A DNA stretch of 64,000 bases from Ascaphus truei. Its lineage: Eukaryota; Chordata; Amphibia; Anura; Ascaphidae. Below the pieces are notes generated by a model. The model saw nothing but the letters and a program-made list of their open reading frames with translations. It searched no databases and was not told the origin of the DNA. A program made the position numbers and the translations under genes. Location of the stretch: positions 54,426,676 through 54,490,675 of the forward strand of contig CM071570.1 of the NCBI GenBank assembly GCA_036426205.1, read 5' to 3'. This document shows, one piece after another, positions 55,456-64,000 of this stretch (position 1 is its first letter; every line of letters starts with the position of its first letter).

Positions 55456-56023
55456 CAGATAAAGGCAGGAAACGCTGTATCTCTTACATGGGGTTTATTT
55501 ACAGGGATTAAATCATATGCCAACAGGCCCATCGTCCCTTTAAATCAAAACAACACATAAAAATAACACCTATTCCCTTTAGGGAAAACAAACTCAACTT
55601 GGCTTTAGCCCTTGCTAACTGGATGGCCAGCTAAGCTGGTTCTCAAGCCAACACATACCCTGGCATATGCCACAGTGTAACACAGTCCCTGCATACACCA
55701 ATAAAGTGTTTTTGCTTATCTGTCAGTCCTTTGGAGTAGACGTCGCCTCTTCAGCACAGTCTCTCCTTCTTTCTTCCTAGGGGAACTCAGCCCCACGTTG
55801 AGCCCAGAGAAACTCCTCTGTAGGTCCTCTGTACAAGCTTCCGCAGCTGGGGAGCACTTTCTATCTCCCCCTTTCTCTGGGGAAAACAGTCTCTCACTCT
55901 GTGACTCTCTCAGCAGTTTCTCTCTGGCAGCATGGCTGTAGTCACTTCCTGACTATTCAGACCAGGCTGATTAGCTTCAGCTGAACTAGCTACTCTAAAG
56001 ATTAACTCTCTGAGAGCTGAAAA
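55456..56023 (-). repeat. 5' LTR of the short LTR-pair element, truncated at both ends
   Basis: Begins at CAGATAAAGGCAGG. It is roughly 90 percent identical to 54219-54740 by eye. It carries one extra segment at about 55655-55705. Confidence 0.7.
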
Positions 56024-56027
56024 GTCC

Positions 56028-56041
56028 TATACACACACACA

Positions 56042-56102
<61 letters not shown>

Positions 56103-56110
56103 TACTGTAT
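56028..56110. repeat. CA/TA microsatellite
   Basis: CA units flank about 22 TA units, and the tract replaces the outer end of the right LTR. Confidence 0.95.
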
Positions 56111-56510
56111 ATACATATATATATTTGTCATAGCAGCTGGCACACACTTATACTGTATAGATGTAAAGAATTGGGGAAACACGTCCTTTGCACTTCTCTA
56201 ACGCACGGGGCGCACACGTGACGACGTGCACCGTTCCCCAGCTGCGTGGCAAGTACTTGGTTAGCCCACTTGTCTCCTGCAGCCAATTCAGGTAACCCAA
56301 GATACTTAGCACCTACACCTAATTAACACTACCTAGATACTAACACTCCTTTGGGCCGGGCAAGGAGTGGTTATTCAGCCAGGAGCAGCCTTCTGGACTT
56401 CTTATGTAAATAACCTCTACAGAGGTCTCTTATTTATGTGTTATCTTATCCCACAGTGATGTATGACAATACAGTGTGTATATATATATATTATATATAA
56501 TATATTATAT

Positions 56511-56542
<32 letters not shown>

Positions 56543-56740
56543 ATAGTATATATCTATTATCTATATATACATATACACACATACATATATGCATGTGGGT
56601 AGAAATATTATAAATATTTGCCTAGTGTACATTACCCACACGCATATATATGGTCATACACCACTGTGGAATAAGATAACTCTGAGTTATAACAGGGGTG
56701 CATCATATAGGACCTTTGCTAATGTAGGATATGTGGGGTA
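56111..56740. other. Unannotated stretch with TA microsatellite
   Basis: TA-rich tracts at 56474-56560. Between 56660 and 56725 is a short block (TTATAACAGGGGTGCATCAT) that may be part of a second Tigger-like end. Confidence 0.4.
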
Positions 56741-57056
56741 CAACCCTGTTATAGCACGATCCGCTACAACGCGAATCCGCTTATAATGCGGTCTGAGCGT
56801 GGCTCCAAAGATTTGACTTACCGGCATCTAGAGCTCTCCCCTCACTTCATAGGGCTGTACCACGTGCTCTCCTCTGTGCAACTGCCAGCTCTTGTGCGCG
56901 GTGTCGCAGAGGAGGGTCACATGACACAACACATGACACAACACACATTTTGTGGTGGCGTGCACAGTGTATTATGTAGATGTTAAGTTTCTAAGATGCC
57001 GGTAAATGGTCTCATTCTGTGGCCCCCAAGGACTGCGTTATTAAGGGGTTCAACTG
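56741..57056. mobile_element. Tigger/pogo-like MITE
   Basis: The left end CAACCCTGTTATAGCACG and right end TTATTAAGGGGTTCAACTG are imperfect inverted repeats. They are flanked by TA at 56739-56740 and 57057-57058. The interior carries the tandem CACATGACACAA (x2) and a CCACGTGC. Confidence 0.65.
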
Positions 57057-57059
57057 TAT

Positions 57060-57770
57060 ATACATATAATATAACTTATCGATTATTAATAATTTTTAGA
57101 TGTGATTATTTTATTTGTAGAATAAAAGTTACATTTTAATCTTGGCTTAATATGATACCGAGTGCGGTTAAATATGGACTTTTTCTTCTGTACACTTCTG
57201 TAAGCAATGTATTTTTCACCGCTGACTATACCAATTGGTCACCAGCAGAGAATAAAAAACTTAAAACTACCCCAAAAATGCCATGGTAAACTGTGCTATT
57301 GTTTCATAACTGGTTTAAATGAAGACAAGTCATTACCTAAAAAACACAGTGGAGGATACAGGGAGGTGTATACGCCATGAAAATTCACTTGTTTCACACA
57401 ACCAAAGTAAAACAAAGAAAAAGTAAAACATAGCATTTAATACATTGATTAAAACATATCACTGTAGTAGAGTCTGAGCAGTAATTTAAAGATGAGTAAT
57501 AGTGGGATGATGGTAAGGGGGATTAAACACCAATCAGAGCCGAAAGAGAATCACCTAATTAGAGGTGTATATGCTTCCTACCTAGAGTGGTACAGTGATA
57601 CAGGCGTGCTAACAGAGAGGCTAAATAATAAAATGCATACAATGAGTATCTGTGGTAGGAATGACTGAGCATGCTTAAAAAGCTGTAACAATGGTAGAAG
57701 CCAACAGCAAGTGGATCCAGGTAATCAAGGGGAAGCCAGTATATCGCTAAAACAGTGGCAGTATACAGTA
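57060..57770. other. Unannotated stretch
   Basis: AT-rich. No exon or named repeat. Confidence 0.4.
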
Positions 57771-58000
57771 TAGATATATAGCACCATATCAATTTAAATG
57801 GTTTGCTATAGAGTAGGCAAAAGGCTACCAGCATGATGAGGCAACTACAGTATGTAGCAATAGTAAATATGTGCACATATGAAGCACCACATCAATAAAT
57901 GGTTTGCTATGGAGTAAGTAGAAAAGCTTCTAGCACAAGGAGCAGTTTGCAATCAGCTATGTGGCTATAGTAACAATGTGCACATACATAGCTTAAATTA
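57771..58000. repeat. Direct repeat of about 105 bp
   Basis: The block AGCACCATATCAATTTAAAT plus GGTTTGCTATAGAGTA recurs about 105 bases later and a third time at 59728-59760. AGTAA.ATGTGCACATA also recurs. The element is unidentified. Confidence 0.6.
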
Positions 58001-58007
58001 CCACTAA

Positions 58008-58312
58008 GGCCTGGGACATAGTAAAGACTTTGGTGCAGCTGCTCGCTGTTGCTTGCTGCCGCTCGCTCTACCAGGAGCTTTTTGCTGTCCTGGCAGAGGA
58101 GACAGCAAGCGCGCTTGGGAGGCGGGTATCACTGTGTGTGTGTCACTTGGTAGCTGTCAGTGTGTGTGTGTGTGTCACTGGGGAACCTGTGTGTGTGTGT
58201 TTGTGTGTGTGTGTTTGTGTGTGTGTATATTATATAATATTTTAAAAATTAAAAAAAAAGACATGTTGTGAGAATAACTTATTTATTAACATTGTGCAAC
58301 TTTGATAAATAT

Positions 58313-58371
<59 letters not shown>

Positions 58372-58660
58372 CTGTTCTTCCTCTGTCGGTCCTGGTGGCT
58401 CTGTAGTTAAAATGCCGGGCCGGCTGCAGCCCCATTGGATGGGAGCGGTCACGTGACCGCTCCTCCGCTTTCCCGAGCGGCAAATTTCAAACTTGCCTGT
58501 CTCTGGGAAGTTTCTCAGCCTCCGCACGCATCAGCACGCATGCGGAGGGAGAAACTATAGCCGCGCTGATTACAGATGCAGGGGCTTTGTGCATCTGTTC
58601 ATTGCGGCTCAGCGCGGCTCAGCCCGCCTCAGCGACGCTGATTTCACTATGTCCCAGGCC
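58008..58660. mobile_element. Harbinger-like MITE with internal microsatellites
   Basis: Perfect inverted ends GGCCTGGGACATAGT and ACTATGTCCCAGGCC, flanked by TAA (58005-58007 and 58661-58663). It is 653 bp, longer than its relatives because TG (58130-58226) and CA (58316-58368) microsatellites have expanded inside. The core has GGTCACGTGACC. Confidence 0.88.
58316..58368. repeat. CA microsatellite
   Basis: About 26 uninterrupted CA units. Confidence 0.97.
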
Positions 58661-58663
58661 TAA

Positions 58664-58991
58664 GGCCGATTTTATAGTACTTGCTACGGTGACTGTGACA
58701 TTGTGCAGCGCCGTAGCAAGTACATGTTGTCGGTTGTGGGTGCCCATAGTGGGCGGGCGACATCAGCCGTCGCGATCGCTGGAAGCCAGAAGATTTTGAT
58801 ATTTCCAGCGATCGAGGGGTAACGTCACGGTCACATGAGCAGTTCAGCCAATGAAGGCGAACCGCACACGGCCATGCCCCCACCCGGTCCCGATCTCTGG
58901 TCTCCTGCACCAGAGTGCAGGAATCGCTGTAGGACGGCGATGGCTGACATCATGCGGTTGCGTCGCCGTAGCCCCCAATATAAACTCAGCC
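58664..58991. mobile_element. Harbinger-like MITE
   Basis: Inverted ends GGCCGATTTTATAGT and the complement of GGCTGAGTTTATATT, with TAA on each side. The left TAA is shared with the preceding element and the right with the following one. The interior has the inverted pair GCTACGGTGACTGTGACA / GTAGCAAGTAC and CAATGAAGGCGAACCGC. Confidence 0.82.
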
Positions 58992-58994
58992 TAA

Positions 58995-59278
58995 GGACGC
59001 GTCCATACTTAGCGCGACGAGAACAAAAGGCCGTACCTCTATGAGGCAGGCCATAGAGCGCGACCTCACAGAATTTTTTTTTTTTTAAATTCTGTCGCAC
59101 ATACGGCCGGGTTACATGCGCAATTCAGCTAATGAGGGCGAACTACTCATTTGACGTCATGAGCACACCTCTCCGTCGCGTCTCCTCCACCAGATCCCAC
59201 AGGCCACAGTTCGTCCCTGCAGCAGGACCGCGTGATGCCATGCGCTCCGTCGCGCGCACGCCTACTATAGCCGAGGCT
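58995..59278. mobile_element. Harbinger-like MITE
   Basis: Inverted ends GGACGCGTCCATACT and the complement of GCCTCGGCTATAGTAGG, flanked by TAA (58992-58994 and 59279-59281). The interior contains AATGAGGGCGAAC and TTTGACGTCATGAGC. Confidence 0.75.
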
Positions 59279-59281
59279 TAA

Positions 59282-59500
59282 GTACTAGGTCTATTCTTAA
59301 GTCTTAGCATGATTGCTGCAAAGCCAGCAAATCAAAGGATATGAACATCTTGTTAATCATTTAGACCAATCCGAACAGAGAAGGCTTAAAATTAAAATAC
59401 AAGTAAACCAGAAATCAGTGCAACTGTAGCATAAAAAAAATTTGTGCACTATAATAGGAGGTGTAGTGTAAATGAAACTGGATGTCGGGATATCGAGCAA
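59282..59500. other. Unannotated stretch
   Basis: No recognised feature. Confidence 0.4.
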
Positions 59501-59740
59501 AGCACTTCACTTAAGGCCCACAGGGAGGTAAATGCATGTACCTGCCCAGTGACCACAGTGTGGGTGAACACCAGCACCCGGGAACAGAGCCTGGCAGGTA
59601 AGGGATACCTCCCCAGGCAAACGCTGTTTCCTGGACTTATATATAGCCCTCTTGGCTAATGCCAGAAGCAGGTTGGTGAGGAGATCCCTGGCCCTATTGT
59701 TCAGGGATACTGGGCACATATGTAGCACCACATCACTTTA
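59500..59740 (-). mobile_element. L1/Tx1-like LINE fragment
   Basis: The minus strand encodes NNRARDLLTNLLLALAKRAI and YKSRKQRL, resembling the C-terminal helix block 'LL.LAK.AIWKSR' of Tx1-type LINE reverse transcriptases. It is truncated on both sides. Confidence 0.5.
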
Positions 59741-59959
59741 AATGGTTTGCTACAGAATAAGAAGAAAAGCTCTATCTAACTGTTCCAAAGTGTTAATGTC
59801 CTTTCAAGATTTTGAGGACTATGAAAGATGACTAAAGATGAATATGGATAAATTAAAAACAGAATGAAAGGATAGAAAACATTGTAACTTCATCTGAGAT
59901 AGCCATCATTATGAACAGAGCACTATCTACACGTACCCCTCTAGACAAAATAAGTGGAG

Positions 59960-60430
59960 TAACATGACTGACTATTCTTCTTCAGATGCTAAGATCTCTG
60001 AGAGTGAGTCAACAATACAGTCTAACTAAACACATCACTTTCTTAGTAATAAAGGCCATCAGTAGTCTCTTCCAAGTAAGGTCGATTCTTTTTTTTAGAC
60101 GTGTAACAACCAAACGCCAAACCCGCAGAGGGAAAAAGAACCCTGCGAGAAAAAAAAGGCAACAATATTGGAAGAGACAACAGTATTAGATACAAATATA
60201 GAGTCACTAAAGATCTTCAATCTGTCTCAAACCATTTTAAACCCTGACCAGCATAATCTGTTGAAAAAGGGACTAATTTTCTCCCACATCAGATTTCAAT
60301 CTGTTTGAATGGGTTCAAGACCTGAATCTGATCGACAGGAGACTATTACTTCACACATTTCATGCCAAGCGTGAAATCCAAAAATCCTATGGTAAACCAA
60401 TTATTGAACTGGTAGTGACCAGTTTATCCA
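59960..60430 (+). pseudogene. Penelope-like element N-terminal fragment
   Basis: On the plus strand, IFNLSQTILNPDQHNLLKKG is followed, after a frameshift, by FSPTSDFNLFEWVQDLNLID and RRLLLHTFHAKREIQ. This matches the segment 'NLS...L...LLNKGL.F.PT..FD.F....D.N.F.R.L' that precedes the reverse transcriptase in Penelope-like elements. The rest of the element is missing. An L1-like fragment in the opposite orientation begins at 60430. Confidence 0.6.
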
Positions 60431-61545
60431 ACTAATCTCCAACTTTATCATTTTTGTTTGTGACTTATATGTCTGTCAGGGGGACCATGTCTGCTCAAAC
60501 TTGTCTGTAGTACTGTATTTTGATTATCAAGATTTTCATCAAGAATGTGCCTCAAATTCTGACCATCCAGTTTTCGAACAGACGTGCCATTTGCTGTTTC
60601 CAAAATAATAGGACTTTTGGCAGCAGTTAATAGGTGCAAAATAAAAAAAATCATCTTAGATCCTGAAATTCTAGCTCTATTAACCAACATGATTCATGGA
60701 TCGTCTGGAAACCTTTTTTTGGTTGTTGCTTCAATTATCTGGATAACTTTTCTCCAGAAAGCTTTGATAACATGAAATTCCCACCAGATATGAGACACGG
60801 CCCCCTTTCTACCATATCCTCCGTAACAAAGGTCGGACGCAGTAGGGAATATTATGTAGTGTAGTAGGGGTATAATATCAGTTAAATAGGATTGCATGTG
60901 TTCTCTCTTTTTTTTTTTTGATCGACATTCGTTCTCCCAGTTCTCTCTCCCAAGTAAATGTGTAACGCGTTTTAAGTAAACAATTTTTTTCCGAAGAGTA
61001 AATTATAGAGCACCGTGAGATTGTGACCAGCAGCACTTGGGCAAAGGGAAACGGATTCAAAAGCTGTATTTCATCTCAAATTTTTTTTCCCATTTACTTA
61101 GCGTGATAGAATAAAACGTTTGATTTGTATGTAGGGCAATAGTTCACGGTTTGGCCATCGATGTTTATCTTTAAATTGAAAAAAAATGTTTTAGTTGGTC
61201 AACAAAAGGCATATTTGATATTCTGATAATGTTTGCATTCCTCCACCTATTAAAGCCCCTATGTAGGATACCTGGGGTAAATTCTGGATCGACAAAGTTA
61301 GGGTTTAGCGGAAAAGGGAAAGTGAGATTAAACTTGGAGGTGGAAGCTTCCCAGATTTGTATAATATCAGGGATCAAAGCGTGATCTTTTCACAACTCAG
61401 GTCTCAGATCTTTGTCAACCCAGTCGAAAGGATCAAAGTCAATTGTTTGTACAAGTTTTGTTCAATCTGTACCTCTAGTTTGTGCTTTCTGTTTGCATGC
61501 GAATCAAATAAGTTAGAGTAGCCAAACACTGATTGCTTGGTGCAA
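60430..61545 (-). pseudogene. Older L1/Tx1-like ORF2 C-terminal fragment
   Basis: On the minus strand, several broken frames give IIQIWEASTSKFNLTFPFPL, NPNFVDPEFTPGILHRGFNR, then VSHIWWEFHVIKAFWRKVIQ and SGSKMIFFILHLLTAAKSPI. These correspond to the region after the reverse transcriptase and the 'H.WW.CP....FW..V' block of L1/Tx1 LINEs. It is far more decayed than the L1 at 62036-64000 and lacks a tail. Confidence 0.7.
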
Positions 61546-61567
61546 ATTCATACTTTATTCTTCATTC

Positions 61568-61635
61568 TACGATTTTTTTGTTTCCATATAAATGTATGTG
61601 CAAAATTTTTTTGTTTCCATATAAATGTATGTGCA
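61568..61635. repeat. 32-bp tandem duplication next to the L1 tail
   Basis: TTTTTTTGTTTCCATATAAA followed by TGTATGTGCA occurs twice in a row, directly beside the L1 poly(A) end. Confidence 0.9.
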
Positions 61636-61675
61636 CAGCTCAGTCAGTTTTTTTTTTTTTTTTTAACTTGTCATT

Positions 61676-61681
61676 TTTATT
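61676..61681 (-). terminator. L1 polyadenylation signal
   Basis: AATAAA on the minus strand, 11 bases before the poly(A) run. Confidence 0.8.
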
Positions 61682-62035
61682 GGTTTTACAAGTATGTTAC
61701 AGCCATAATACATTGCCGGATCAAAATTGTGTCATGCATTTTCAAGATCTGATCTGTATAACGACTGTGGTACATTCAATTACAGTAGTATTTTGACCGT
61801 AAATATTAAAAATAATAAATAACTAAAGAGAAAAGGGGACGGTAGGGAGGAGGAGGGGATGGGGGGGAATGCCGGACTGCCACGATACCATACCGAGTCT
61901 TCGGGGTCGTTCTGCTATCAATAATTGCCTAGGATGTAACTATTCTCCGCTGGATCCTGTGGGTTTTGTATGTGATTGAGCCTTTCCGGAACTCCAGTCT
62001 GTTACAGCATTATAGGAGAACGCATTTTAATATTA

Positions 62036-64000
62036 TCAAAGCAATATTGTGGATCTTACTACCCCTGGGATGTCTGTCTGTGCCAACCATGGTGACCAGA
62101 CTTTTAGAAAATTATCGCCAGAGTCGTTAACTAAACTTGTTAACTTCTCCATCTGGCAGACGAACCAAATTTTGTTTCCAATCTTGGAAATTGAAGAAAT
62201 TTCACGTTGCTTCCATATAGCTGCGATCTCGCACCTCGCTGCTGTTGCAAAGTGAGCAATAAGTTTAAGGTCTGCTTTTGAGATTCCCCTATGGGCTCTA
62301 CCCAATAAGAAGAGCCTTGGGTCGAATGGAATTTTGAGGCCCAAAATCCTCTCAAGCCAATCTCTGATTTTATGCCATAACGGGGCCAGTCGAGGGCAGG
62401 ACCACAGCATATGTAACAGATCTGCCGGTTCTCCGCATTGTCGAGGGCACAGTGGGGAGATCCCTTTGGAAAATTTCGATAATTTGAGTGGGGTCAGATA
62501 CCACCTCATCAGGACTTTATATGCGTTCTCCTTCAATGTTGTACATATTGAGCTCTTGGCAGCTGCCGTTGCTATCTCAGTCCATGAATCTTCATCTATA
62601 GTCTCACCGAGATCTGCTTCCCATTTTAACATGTATCCTAATTTTTGCGTGACTTTGGCAGCTGAACCGACCACTTCTCTATACAACTGCGATGTGAGTC
62701 CCTTAGTTGTTGTCTCTTTGAGACAGAGCTTTTCAAATATTGTCAATGGGGGATGTGGGCTAGTTTTGTTATAAAATGCTCTGATCTGGAGGTACCTAAA
62801 AAATTCGGAGTGCGGGATCTTTTTATCTGTTCTAATTTGGTCAAATGTTATAATTTTGTCTCCTCCGTCCAGATCTTTAAGTCTTGAGATATGATTGTGT
62901 TTCCATATGATAAAGTTTGCACTATCTAGACCTGGAGCAAAGTGTGGATTCCCCCATAGGGGCGTCATCAATGTATTTTTGGTGGTAAGGCCACATTTGA
63001 GTTTTACAGCATCCCAGATTGCTAGTGAATTGGTCATTGAGGATAGCGGCTGTTGTATAGCTTTTAATCTCGCTATTTTTGGGGTCCACATCAGGTGGCT
63101 CAGCTCCAATGGGGAGCAGGCCGCGCTCTCGACTGCTACCCACCTTTTCGAATCGGGGTTTATCTGCCATTGAGAGATTTGACATAATTGGGCCGCTCTG
63201 TAGTATGATACCAAGCAAGATACTGCCAGGCCACCTTCTGTCGGTTGTTTCAGTAATGTTTGTTTGTTAATTCGTGCCTTCTTACCCCCCCATATAAATT
63301 TGGATAAGGTGGCTTGTAAATTGCTAATTTCTGTCATATTCAGGGGGACTGGGAGTGTTTGGAAAAGGTACAAAATGCGTGGGAGTAGATTCATCTTTAT
63401 ACTGTATATTTTGCCTATCCATGATATATTACATTTTGACCAGCGCCTTAAATCTTCTCTCAGGATTCGAATGAGCTTGGGGTAGTTAGCTTTGTATAAT
63501 TCCCGGTAAGTACGGGGAATAAAGACCCCTAGATATTTGATCGCTTTGTTTTGCCACCGGAAGTTAAAATTAAGTGATATAAGCTTTTCTTCAGCTTTCG
63601 GGATCGTGATGTTTAAGGCCTCTGATTTCGTTTGGTTGATCTTGAACCCTGATATTTTGTTAAATTTGTCCAGCAAGCTGAAGAGATTGGGGAGAGAGGT
63701 GAGGGGCTTGGACAAAATCATAAGGACATCGTCCGCATATAGGGCCATTTTGTGAATTTGAGTTTCGATTTCAATCCCTGAAATATCCGGGTTATCCCTT
63801 ACTTGGGCCGCGAGGGGCTCCATACACATGGCAAAGAGCAGGGGGCATAAGGGGCAACCCTGTCTTGTTCCACTTCTGATCTTGAAGGGAAACGAGGGGA
63901 ACCCTTGGTGAATAACTCTAGCTGTTGGGCCTGCGTAGAGTGCCATTATGGCTGTGATTAAGTGACTATCGAATTCAAATGCTCCAAGCGTATCTTTCAA
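62036..64000 (-). CDS. L1 ORF2 protein, C-terminal 654 residues (partial)
   Basis: ORF2 of L1 supplies endonuclease and reverse transcriptase for copying its own RNA into a nicked target. The visible part starts inside the reverse transcriptase: SGTRQGCPLCPLLFAMCMEP (residues about 43-62), catalytic ALYADDVLMIL (about 86-96), and GFKINQTKSEALNI. Thumb-region motifs WIGKIYSIKMNLLPRILYLF and FIWGGKKARI (about 235-244) follow. The C-terminal segment has the Cys-rich knuckle CPRQC...HMLWSC (Cys 518, Cys 522, His 530, Cys 535) and the HFATAARCEIAAIWK block. No stop or frameshift occurs in 654 codons, which contrasts with every other LINE in the window. The start codon lies beyond the window edge. 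Confidence 0.92.
   Translation of the reverse strand: MKDTLGAFEFDSHLITAIMALYAGPTARVIHQGFPSFPFKIRSGTRQGCPLCPLLFAMCMEPLAAQVRDNPDISGIEIETQIHKMALYADDVLMILSKPLTSLPNLFSLLDKFNKISGFKINQTKSEALNITIPKAEEKLISLNFNFRWQNKAIKYLGVFIPRTYRELYKANYPKLIRILREDLRRWSKCNISWIGKIYSIKMNLLPRILYLFQTLPVPLNMTEISNLQATLSKFIWGGKKARINKQTLLKQPTEGGLAVSCLVSYYRAAQLCQISQWQINPDSKRWVAVESAACSPLELSHLMWTPKIARLKAIQQPLSSMTNSLAIWDAVKLKCGLTTKNTLMTPLWGNPHFAPGLDSANFIIWKHNHISRLKDLDGGDKIITFDQIRTDKKIPHSEFFRYLQIRAFYNKTSPHPPLTIFEKLCLKETTTKGLTSQLYREVVGSAAKVTQKLGYMLKWEADLGETIDEDSWTEIATAAAKSSICTTLKENAYKVLMRWYLTPLKLSKFSKGISPLCPRQCGEPADLLHMLWSCPRLAPLWHKIRDWLERILGLKIPFDPRLFLLGRAHRGISKADLKLIAHFATAARCEIAAIWKQREISSISKIGNKIWFVCQMEKLTSLVNDSGDNFLKVWSPWLAQTDIPGVVRSTILL

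Larger units (their letters stand above)
54182..56023 (-). mobile_element. Short LTR-pair element, truncated
   Basis: Two direct copies of about 570 bp (54182-54765 and 55456-56023) flank about 690 bp. The left copy is bounded by TGTGATGCC and GGTATCACA, inverted TG...CA ends. The purine-rich CTGGGGGGAGAGA abuts it on the minus strand, where a polypurine tract would prime plus-strand synthesis. The right copy lacks about 40 bases at its outer end, where a CA/TA microsatellite begins, and about 35 at its inner end. There is no gag-pol. It resembles a non-autonomous LTR element. Confidence 0.75.
61648..64000 (-). mobile_element. L1-type LINE with intact 3' half and poly(A) tail
   Basis: The element runs off the right edge. 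Its ORF2 is open to 62036, followed by a 370-base 3' untranslated region. An AATAAA is at 61676-61681 on the minus strand, and a 17-base poly(A) (T-run 61648-61664). An intact frame and tail suggest a recent insertion. The 5' end and target duplication lie outside the window. Confidence 0.9.

Noticed and set aside
1..64000. CRISPR arrays, tRNA, rRNA or bacterial operons
   Set aside because: None visible. The minisatellites lack unique spacers, and the splice-bounded exon and LINEs show vertebrate nuclear DNA.

Overview
The window reads as vertebrate nuclear DNA, most likely from a frog. It holds one recognisable host exon, a 111-bp minus-strand coding exon at 38748-38858 with consensus splice sites. 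I recognise its peptide as part of the small-subunit side of taspase-1 (TASP1). No other TASP1 exon was found, so most of the window is probably TASP1 intron, with at least 38.7 kb on one side of the exon and 25.1 kb on the other. The frog assignment is an inference from the mix of CR1, L2, L1/Tx1-like, Penelope-like and Ngaro/DIRS-like elements with many short terminal-inverted-repeat elements. No prokaryotic genes, CRISPR arrays, rRNA or tRNA genes were seen.

Layout. 1-206 is an L2-type LINE tail. About 560-4440 is a decayed tyrosine-recombinase retrotransposon (Ngaro/DIRS type) in which a gag CCCH finger, a reverse-transcriptase stub, a tyrosine recombinase and an SGNH-hydrolase-like region can still be read in order. 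4746-5160 is an L2 3' end. 6091-6421 is a Tigger-like MITE. 6424-10225 is a CR1 LINE carrying two later insertions: a 980-bp snap-back insert flanked by a 14-bp direct repeat, and a 344-bp Harbinger-like MITE. 10.2-38.7 kb is mostly unannotated AT-rich intron with dated insertions: hAT MITEs with 8-bp target duplications, an RTE-like LINE piece, a 1.54-kb solo LTR (25280-26822) that contains a Jockey-like reverse-transcriptase fragment, and an L2 LINE (34263-37460).

Around the exon there is a 12-unit 47-bp minisatellite (39034-39585). Farther along come a CR1 3' end, a CORE-SINE-like element, a TTAA MITE, and a nest of LINE, foldback element, GT-rich array and solo LTR (44895-46990). Then follow a non-autonomous Helitron (49354-49991), another solo LTR (50313-50885), a Penelope-like GIY-YIG endonuclease remnant (50891-51885), more MITEs including a second near-identical Tigger-like copy, a CR1 tail, and a short LTR-pair element (54182-56023).

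The right end carries three Harbinger-like MITEs abutting head to tail (58008-59278), old LINE and Penelope-like fragments, and an L1-type LINE (61648-64000, minus strand). That L1 reading frame is open for 654 codons to the window edge and ends in a poly(A) tail, so it is probably the youngest autonomous element here.

The genes do not form a pathway: one host exon sits among layered mobile elements. Structural calls (target duplications, inverted termini, splice sites, frames) were read directly from the sequence. Family names rest on remembered protein or terminal motifs, without any database search.
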